DNA from: Epiperipatus broadwayi
Taxonomy: Eukaryota; Onychophora; Udeonychophora; Euonychophora; Peripatidae
Length of the DNA: 64,000 nt
Assembly: GCA_028023455.1 (NCBI GenBank)
Contig: JAQFVV010006203.1
Span: 5,860,821 to 5,924,820, forward strand
Reading direction: 5' to 3'
In this document: positions 57,319 to 64,000 of the stretch, one piece after another
Layout of the letters: each line of letters opens with the position of its first letter
How positions within the stretch are numbered: the first letter of the stretch is position 1
Program-made: the position numbers and the translations under genes
Notes under the pieces: model-generated
What the model was told of the DNA's origin: nothing
Seen by the model: only the letters and a program-made list of their open reading frames with translations
Databases searched by the model: none

Positions 57319-57857
57319 AAGAAAAGATATACATATAAAGATACTACCAGATACACATACACACACAAAAAAAGCATATCACAGATTATAGCAGCTCTAA
57401 ACATTATATGCAGATATTGAAACTTATCTACATATTTTTGTTTTATAAAGTTAATGCTCCACCAATATAAATATTTTAGTTTGGAATTTTAAAATGAAAA
57501 ATAAGAAATATATATATATAATAGGTAGATAGATAGTACATAATGAAAAATTAATTTTTGTAATTAACAAGTATTACATAAAAATAATCATATATAAATT
57601 TTAAAAATCTCTAATAATTATGATATAAAAAATTATAACAGATATTTTCCCAATTGCTTTGTATTAGCCCATGTAATAAACAGGGGAAAAAAGTAAAATC
57701 AATTTAAACATTTTGATTTTCTGAATCTCAGAATTAATGATACTTAATTAAATAATTAGAAAAAAAACATATGTCCGTTTCAAAATCTTTCTCCTGCAAA
57801 AAAAAAAATAAAAATAGAATAGCATGTTAAAATGTTGAGAATTATATAAATATATGA
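57319..57857. other. Intron or upstream sequence of the minus-strand gene
   Basis: AT-rich with a short TA run near 57512 and TAGA repeats near 57525. No exon seen. Confidence 0.45.
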
Positions 57858-57865
57858 ATTTAAGA

Positions 57866-58361
57866 CAGTGGTCTTCAACCACCGGTCTGGCGGCCGGTGC
57901 CGGGCCGTAGAAGTTTTTTGCTGGTCCGCAATAGACTGGCAAGAAAGTTTTAATAACAAAATAATAAGATTTTAAACTTTTAATTAATATAAACAATTTT
58001 TATTTATTTTTTTCATCGCACTTTTACCTGATTAAAAAAAAAGAAACAGAACAAAATCTAATCAGTCATACATAAATTAATTTGTTTTCCTAGTTATCAC
58101 AGATGTTTATGGGGGGTAGAATTAAATTTTTTATTACTTTTCTAAAAAAATTCAAAATTAAAAAAAAAAAGTTTTTTATTATACAAACTCCACATATATA
58201 TATATATATAACTTCATCTAAGGCTAAGCTGTTTACATCTTTAAGAAAATTTATCTATAGACTTCTGCTGGTCCATGAAACCTTATCTTTATTTTTTCTG
58301 GTCGCAAAACCTTATCCTTATTTTTACCGGTCCGCAGGTGTGAAAAGGTTGAAGACCACTG
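57866..58361. mobile_element. Non-autonomous hAT element (MITE-like), 496 bp, perfect TSD
   Basis: The left end begins CAGTGGTCTTCAACCACCGG, and the reverse complement of the right end begins CAGTGGTCTTCAACCTTTTC. GC-rich CCGGTCTGGCGGCCGG and CCGGTCCGCAGG motifs lie just inside. The 8-bp duplication ATTTAAGA stands at 57858-57865 and again at 58362-58369. The interior is AT-rich with no transposase. Confidence 0.95.
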
Positions 58362-58369
58362 ATTTAAGA

Positions 58370-59796
58370 CACTTCTTAATTGCTCAAGATTATATAATTT
58401 AATGGCTCTAGAAAAAGAAATAGAATGAGTTGCTGATCTTAAGACAGATGTTGGAAGCAAAATAAAGTCATAATGATGCTTTGCTTCTTGATCATCCTTG
58501 CCAAAAATCGAAAGATGCCTACAGTTGCCAAAATTTATTGTTGGCCTATGATTAAATATACAGTATATATATATAAGCTATATATTCAAATTAGATAATT
58601 AGCTTGGTTAGCATAAAAATATTAAAATTGCCGCTTATATGGGTGAGTGATGAACTGTACTTCTCACTAAAGATGAACAGTAGATAGATATTAAACAAAT
58701 GATGTGAATGTAACATTGTCATCAATGTCATTGACTACTCAAGCTTATAATGTATATCTCAGAGTTGGATAAATAAAATGAAATACTGCTATTAATGCAT
58801 CTATAGATATAATAATCTTGCCATATCTGCAATCTCAGTTCCACAATTTCATAATCCACAATTTGGAAAAAATGTTAAATAAATCACAAATGCCTTTAAG
58901 GCAGCTTCATGCATCATTTCACAATCAATCTACCATGATTTAGTGCAATAATAAGAGTAACCAACTCTAGAGCTAAATATTCATAAATCATGACTCAGTT
59001 ATGTCATTTCTGGTACTCAAATTTCATTTGAACTATTGAATAATACACCATTCAATTATTATTATACTTAATCAATCATATGTGTGCTTCTGAGAAAGAA
59101 AGAGACTTTATTACTGTACTCTTTTTCTCATAATGTATTGTTCTATTTTTGTGATAATTATTTTTATTGATGTCTTAAAATAAGTAATTTTTAAATTAAA
59201 TTGAATCATAAATTTGTGAATATATGTTAAAATTTTATATTACATAAGGTTATAATCTGCACTTTTTTGGCATTTGAGTGAAAGCTTGGATGCAAATGTC
59301 AGATACAATGAAATCATTATATACCTTTTTAAACTTAGATGATAATATCATCTATATTGTCCTTAAACTAGTCAAAATCATTAGATTAATGAACTAATTA
59401 AAATTCTGAATGCTTTTTGTCTATTTGAACTCCATTCAGGAAATGAGCACTGACAAATAAAATCTAAGAGTGTTATATATATATTTTAATATGTTTTTAA
59501 GTCTAAGGGTGTTATTTCCACTATATATAAACTATGTACATTTTTAAAATTATAGATCTCAACTACTTGTGCTGCCTGCTACAGAGATAAACTGGTAGAC
59601 TCAGAGCTAAATGTTCCTGAATTGATTTTAAAAAGTATGCATCAGTTCAATGATTGCTCAACTTGTCACTTGTGTACTCAACTGTCACATGACTTCCTAA
59701 ATAACTAACAGCATGATTATACTCAAACAACCTAAATCCTTAAATAAGATTCAGCCATACTGATCTAAACAGTTTAAAATTTGTTATATTTAGGTA
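58370..59796. other. AT-rich spacer, nothing assigned
   Basis: A short TAAGGGTGTTATNTCCACTA-like duplication occurs near 59470-59520. No gene. Confidence 0.4.
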
Positions 59797-60070
59797 ATTA
59801 AAGCAGATTTGAACACAGTCTTTCAAGCTTCCTTCAGCTATTCATTCCATCTTATCTTATATAACCGATAAACATGACCATATACATGTGGAAAAGATAA
59901 ATAGTCTCCAATATATGTATTTAGTGCTGAACCAGTACTCATCAATTGGTCCAGACCATCATCTCTCACACACATATATAATCAATGCTCAGTTTATATT
60001 AAAATATCAAATCTTTAAAACTTTAATGGACAGAAAGTCTGTGTTCAAATTCCCTTTAATTACATCTTAA
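59797..60070. repeat. Interspersed element with tRNA-like boxes at both ends and the 25-base core
   Basis: The left end is AAAGCAGATTTGAACACAGT and the right end is GAAAGTCTGTGTTCAAATTC, which are inverted relative to each other. The interior shares GAAAAGATAAATAGTCTCCA, ATTTAGTGCTGAACCAGTAC, ATCAATTGGTCCAGAC and AATATCAAATCTTT with the elements at 40344 (same orientation) and 25800 (inverted). The plus frame at 59888-60070 is incidental. Confidence 0.72.
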
Positions 60071-60682
60071 AGTTCAATATATTACAATATACTAATATTG
60101 ATTTATTATATTTAGGTAATCTAAATTATCATAAAACTATACACAACGAAACACAGAAGGAAGAGAGTATATATATATTACTAGTATTGCAAAATAATAA
60201 GGAATACAAATGCGTATACTGCTTGCATACTAATAAAACATAGTTGTGAGTTATTTTACATAATCCTTTGTTAGATAATTATGTTTTTTGTTTGTTTGTT
60301 TTGTATTACGTTGATAACTGTGTTACTAATTTATAAAATTCTAAACATTTAAATCCAAATAAAAAGTTTATTAAAAGAATGCTGGGTAAATACTTCTTTC
60401 ATAATTAAACAAATATTTTTAATGATTTATTTAAAAGCATTGTCACAAAGGATAAGTAAATGACAATTATCATTACTATATTACTGGGAGTAACTGAGAT
60501 CCAAATCTTATAAGAAGTTGAATGCTTCAAATACTTAAATAATATGGATCTATATTTATGTACACACAGGTTATTAGGAGTAATATTTTTGCATCTTTTC
60601 TTTAGAAATATCTCCTTTCTATGAAAGACCAACAGAAAAAAATGTAGGCATCAATTAAATTGCTTCTCTATTTATATATATA
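60071..60682. other. AT-rich spacer
   Basis: No gene or repeat recognised. The frame at 60405-60632 is unsupported. Confidence 0.4.
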
Positions 60683-60690
60683 ATATAGAT

Positions 60691-61173
60691 CAGGGGTGGG
60701 CAAATAGTGGCCCGAGGGCCACATGCGGCCCGCTAAGAGGTTTTATGCTGCCCGCCAAGACAATCAGAAAAATCTGTCTTGAACTGAGATTTCCTTCCCA
60801 TGCATGACCGAAAATTAAACTCATACTTTCCACCAGGATGGCCACATCAATACACATGCACAGTGTAGATACAATGTGCAGTGCTTTTCCAGTTGATTTG
60901 GTTAATTTCAATTTTGTCTTTGCATTAGCATATACATTTCCAACTTTAGTGAAACCATGAACCCTCCGAAAAAATGTAAAAATGGTGATGAATGTTATGT
61001 GTTTAATGAAGAATGGACAACATTTCTTTGGTAATACAGGGAATAAAGCAGTGTGTTTATTGTGTCATGAAAAAAGGTGCGGCCCCCCACTAACCTTCGC
61101 TTCCACAATGTGGCCCCAATGCGGCCCTCTGCCACTCTATGTGGCCCCCAAGCCAAAACAATTGCCACCCCTG
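60691..61173 (+). mobile_element. hAT element with short transposase remnant, 483 bp, perfect TSD
   Basis: The left end CAGGGGTGGGCAAATAGTGG and the reverse complement of the right end CAGGGGTGGCAATTGTTTTG form the terminal repeats. GTGGCCC/GCGGCCC motifs recur at both ends. The 8-bp duplication ATATAGAT stands at 60683-60690 and 61174-61181. Inside is only the start of a transposase. Confidence 0.95.
60957..61085 (+). pseudogene. hAT transposase N-terminal remnant (GTF2IRD2-like type), frameshifted
   Basis: From ATG 60957 the frame reads MNPPKKCKNGDECYVFNEEW and then hits a stop. Shifting frame near the same place continues GNTGNKAVCLLCHEKR, the beginning of the BED/C2-type zinc finger expected in these transposases. 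The order K-rich, C-x-V/I-F-N-E-E-W parallels the N-terminus in the element at 276 (MTSRKRKIDIECRIFNEEWK). Everything after the finger's first Cys pair is deleted. Confidence 0.78.
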
Positions 61174-61181
61174 ATATAGAT

Positions 61182-61235
61182 AAAAGTCTTTAAATAACTC
61201 GCTACTCAGCAAATATCTTTTTAACAATATCTCCA
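61182..61235. other. Short AT-rich spacer
   Basis: Nothing recognised between the hAT duplication and the next repeat. Confidence 0.4.
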
Positions 61236-61515
61236 ATAGAAAAACAGAAAATGAAAACATATTACAGACTTGCCTATTATTGGATAGTGGTGAAGTGCAA
61301 GTTTCTCCCCTCTTACTTTATCATTTAATTAATATTATCTAGCCATCCATTTACTGATCAATATCAGATGGTTAGTTAGATTGGTTATATTCTGACAACC
61401 TGGAAAAAAAATTCCTAAGTCTGATTTAAACTTAAAAAATATTTCTACCTGACCTGATTTGAACTAAATAGACAAGGAATAGATGTACTACCACAATCCC
61501 ACTGAGAGGAATAAT
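61236..61515 (+). repeat. Dispersed repeat related to 47340-47560, with tRNA-like part at 61440-61510
   Basis: ATCCATTTACTGATCAATAT, AGATGGTTAGTTAGATTGGT and AAGTCTGATTTAAA parallel 47430-47510. The minus strand at 61440-61505 reads GATTGTGGTAGTACATCTAT and ATTTAGTTCAAATCAGGTCA, A-box- and B-box-like, suggesting a tRNA-derived component. Confidence 0.5.
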
Positions 61516-63500
61516 AATTATATTCCAGCTTTTGAACAATGAAAACATTGCTACTATGTCTTAAATATATATTGTAATCCTATAAATGGGAATAGCAGGC
61601 ACATCGTTATGTGCTCAAATTAAGGAATCAATTTATGCATAAATGAAATTAAATGAAATAAAAGCAAAAACTCTTTGATCAGTCTTTAAAATTGAGTTAA
61701 CAAAATTAACAGTGCATAATACCCAAGAGACTGAGACTCTACTAAATCTAATCAAATTCAAAATTCATAAAGTAAAAAAAAAAATTAAAGTAAATTAAAT
61801 AAAGAATTATTTATATGCTCTGGTTTTAAATCCCTAGTTCACATCAATATAATTTAAAATAGAATGGATAATAAGGAATGCTAGATTTTGTGGATATATT
61901 ATAAATTAAAAGGTAAGAATTTAAATATATTAATTAGATAAAATGGATATATAATAATAATGTTTAAACTATATTTTAGTTAAAGTTCATTTATCTATAT
62001 ATCTTTGAATACAAATTATGGTTATCGTCCTTAAATGATTGAAATAAATGAAATCTGGAACTTCTAATTTAATAAAATAATGATGACAGTTTTATTTATA
62101 CTAAACAATAATAATGAGCAAGTAAAATTAAAGACATATTATAAAATAGAATTTAATAAGTAGTGATTGCTTGCATGTTTATGCCTATGAGTGGTGCTGA
62201 ACAACAGACTTATTTCAAACCCAGAGGAAAATGTACATTTTCATTAATTTTGTTAAAGAAATATAAAATTTACAAAGAATCCTTAACTTATTAACAGGTT
62301 ATTCAAATAAAATTTAAACTAATGATTATGATTTTAACTAATTATTGTGATATTCCCATGATTGTGTGTATGTTTAGTCATTTGTTCTCTAACAAACAAA
62401 CATACATTAAGGAATCCTTCAAATACATATATAATAAAACTGAACAATGTACAATAATAGTGAAATATTTGATATCAAAAGTCCTATTACACTTTAGATT
62501 TTATAATGAAATCCACATATAATTCATTAAATATCCAATAGCTGTGGGGCAACAGTAATACAAAAGATTGTTTGAAATTTATTCCATTAAGTTATCAAAT
62601 ATCAGTTTTATCAGCAGAGCATTTTTAGACATATTCCATTTTAAGTGACTATTGCACAATATATTATTCTGTATGTGCAAATGAAGTATTAAATATCAAT
62701 AGATATTAATTTATATGGATAATTCATCCAATTTCTGTTATCACAGTTTTCTTTTAGAGATAATTATTCTATCCATCCGGGTATTACATGATCCATAGGC
62801 ACTGTAGAATATATTTGTATGATATGTTTAATAAAGACCTTTATCAATATATATAAAATAAGATGATTCCAGTAGGTGGCATTGAGTACGTAATGACAAG
62901 AATGTAGGAAATCAAGATTTTACCATTTCTCAATAAATATTACTTTCAGTTTAGTACATTAATATTATACTTAATATCTTTGACAAGGATTATTGATTTT
63001 ATTCATATGCATTTGCATTGTATTCCAGGTGCATGCATATGTATTTTACTTTGGCTTTAAGCATTTTGGAAATATCTGATGAAAATACAAAATTCACTTC
63101 ATTTTTTCTTTCATTATATATATATGATTAATTAAATTCTGTCTCATTTCAAAAGAAAAAACAAATAGATATTTCTTTTTACATTGAAATTGTCAGCAAA
63201 TATGTTAAGTTAGATAAACTAATCAGTGATTAAATAATTATTTTAAATACATGGAACATGCATGTGTGAAAAAATATTTAACATAAAATGTCCAAGATAA
63301 TCATTGTAGTTTTAAATTAAACTAAAAGGTTTTTTTAAAAATTGATCAATCATTTGTATGTAAATTAACCCTTGTATTAATTATTATAAATTGGATTTTT
63401 TGTATGTTAGAACTTATAATATAACTGTATTTGCTTAAATCACTAGTGAATGGTTAAAATTATTATATCTATTTGGTGAATTTATTCAGTTTCATTTTTA
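61516..63500. other. AT-rich spacer, no gene
   Basis: The frame at 62322-62522 is random-looking. No splice-paired exon seen. Confidence 0.4.
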
Positions 63501-63503
63501 AAT

Positions 63504-63646
63504 TTGAAGTCAGATCCAAAAGGATCACCTCAATTGAGTTATTATTAAATTTGAGGTGGATCCAAAATGACTACTTCAGTTAATTAAGATTAAAATGGTA
63601 TTCGGACCTAAAGTGGTCACGCCCTAGAATTATCATTGTAAGAAAA
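63504..63646 (+). repeat. Minisatellite, three diverged units of about 47 bp
   Basis: TTGAAGTCAGATCCAAAAGG (63504), TTGAGGTGGATCCAAAATGA (63551) and GGTATTCGGACCTAAAGTGG (63597) begin successive units, each followed by a TCACxxC or ACTACTTC block and an AT-rich tail. Confidence 0.75.
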
Positions 63647-64000
63647 GTGTGTACTAGATATATATGTGTGACAAGGCTATGAAATTAAAAAATATTATAT
63701 TTGTGAGGGTCGGCGATGTGTGGGATCAGGCTGTATTAAAGTCACCAAGGATTTGCTCAACAATAAGTGTACTTGATCATAAAACCATGTTATTATTGTA
63801 ATATGTAATTAAAAGATTAATATTTTAAAATTAATTGAGTTAAACCTCAGGCATTTTACAAATGACTGTTTTCATATTTGTTTTCCTTAATCATAAAAAT
63901 CAAATTATTAATTCTTATGATATAATTGGTAATGGGGGTATGTTTATGATGAAACAAAATTATATACTCTGTGACAATTATGATATTTTATAAGTAAATT
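63647..64000. other. AT-rich spacer at window end
   Basis: A slightly GC-richer phrase, GAGGGTCGGCGATGTGTGGG, near 63707 has no clear identity. No gene seen. Confidence 0.4.

Noticed and set aside
57317-57404. A signal-peptide or membrane-like start (LFLCVYVYLVVSLYVYLFL) in front of the exon at 56945-57316
   Set aside because: It is encoded by CA/TA-rich simple sequence upstream of a good acceptor (TTTTCTTAG). It is most likely intron, not a signal peptide.
58251-58460. Frames within and beside the hAT MITE
   Set aside because: They are produced by GC-rich terminal repeats running into flank and are not genes.
60690-60911. Minus-strand 73-residue frame in the hAT at 60691
   Set aside because: It is read through the terminal repeat opposite to the transposase remnant. 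No independent support.
1-64000. A bacterial, phage or defence-type gene system
   Set aside because: AT-rich intronic structure, spliced exons, LINE, PLE and hAT elements and telomeric TTAGGG repeats all indicate animal DNA. No operon or prokaryotic system is present.

Overview
This is a very AT-rich window of eukaryotic, almost certainly animal, genomic DNA. It has no bacterial-type gene packing. It is dominated by a very long, mostly intronic locus on the minus strand, filled with transposon debris. The organism is probably an invertebrate, and a mollusc or other lophotrochozoan (cephalopod-like) genome is my best guess. The basis is the mix of RTE-type LINEs, a Penelope-like element with a GIY-YIG domain, hAT elements of the GTF2IRD2-like kind, TTAGGG-type telomeric repeats, tRNA-derived SINE debris and many foldback repeats. 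That taxonomic guess is inference and no sequence here proves it.

Host gene. Five exons on the minus strand were found by reading past the ATG-delimited frames: 57316-56945, 24849-24604, 17835-17500, 16366-16187 and 2597-2181. A sixth, a 60-base candidate exon, lies at 22488-22429. Every one has an AG acceptor and a GT donor, is a multiple of three long (372, 246, 336, 180, 417, 60), and is phase 1 at both ends. The protein is low-complexity and charged, with recurring short E-P-x-W and D/E-W-K/R-x-V/I-x-L-K-K motifs. It looks like a disordered scaffold or muscle-type linker, but I cannot name it. No first exon, stop codon or promoter of this gene is visible, so it extends beyond both ends of the window.

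Mobile elements. Three hAT elements have perfect 8-bp target-site duplications: 276-1544 (internally deleted transposase), 57866-58361 (no coding) and 60691-61173 (short N-terminal transposase remnant). A 2.3-kb TTAA-flanked element (10181-12456) carries a nested 5'-truncated Penelope-like element (10898-11866, minus) and a short run of telomeric repeats. The RTE LINE family is present four times: a nearly complete but broken copy at about 48000-50773 (plus), a 3' piece at 42285-43215 (plus), and two older antisense pieces at 35090-35915 and 40668-41385.

Other repeats. Foldback or palindromic elements occur at 4965, 19775, 28003, 31928, 32378, 38612, 44239, 44655, 45100, 51117 and 52072. A ~1-kb dispersed repeat is present in opposite orientations at 7370-8310 and 20240-21290. 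A family sharing a 25-base core occurs five times. Several families occur as tandem dimers of about 290-390 bases, and two degenerate minisatellites lie at 39440 and 63504. The rest is AT-rich intron or spacer in which I see no gene.
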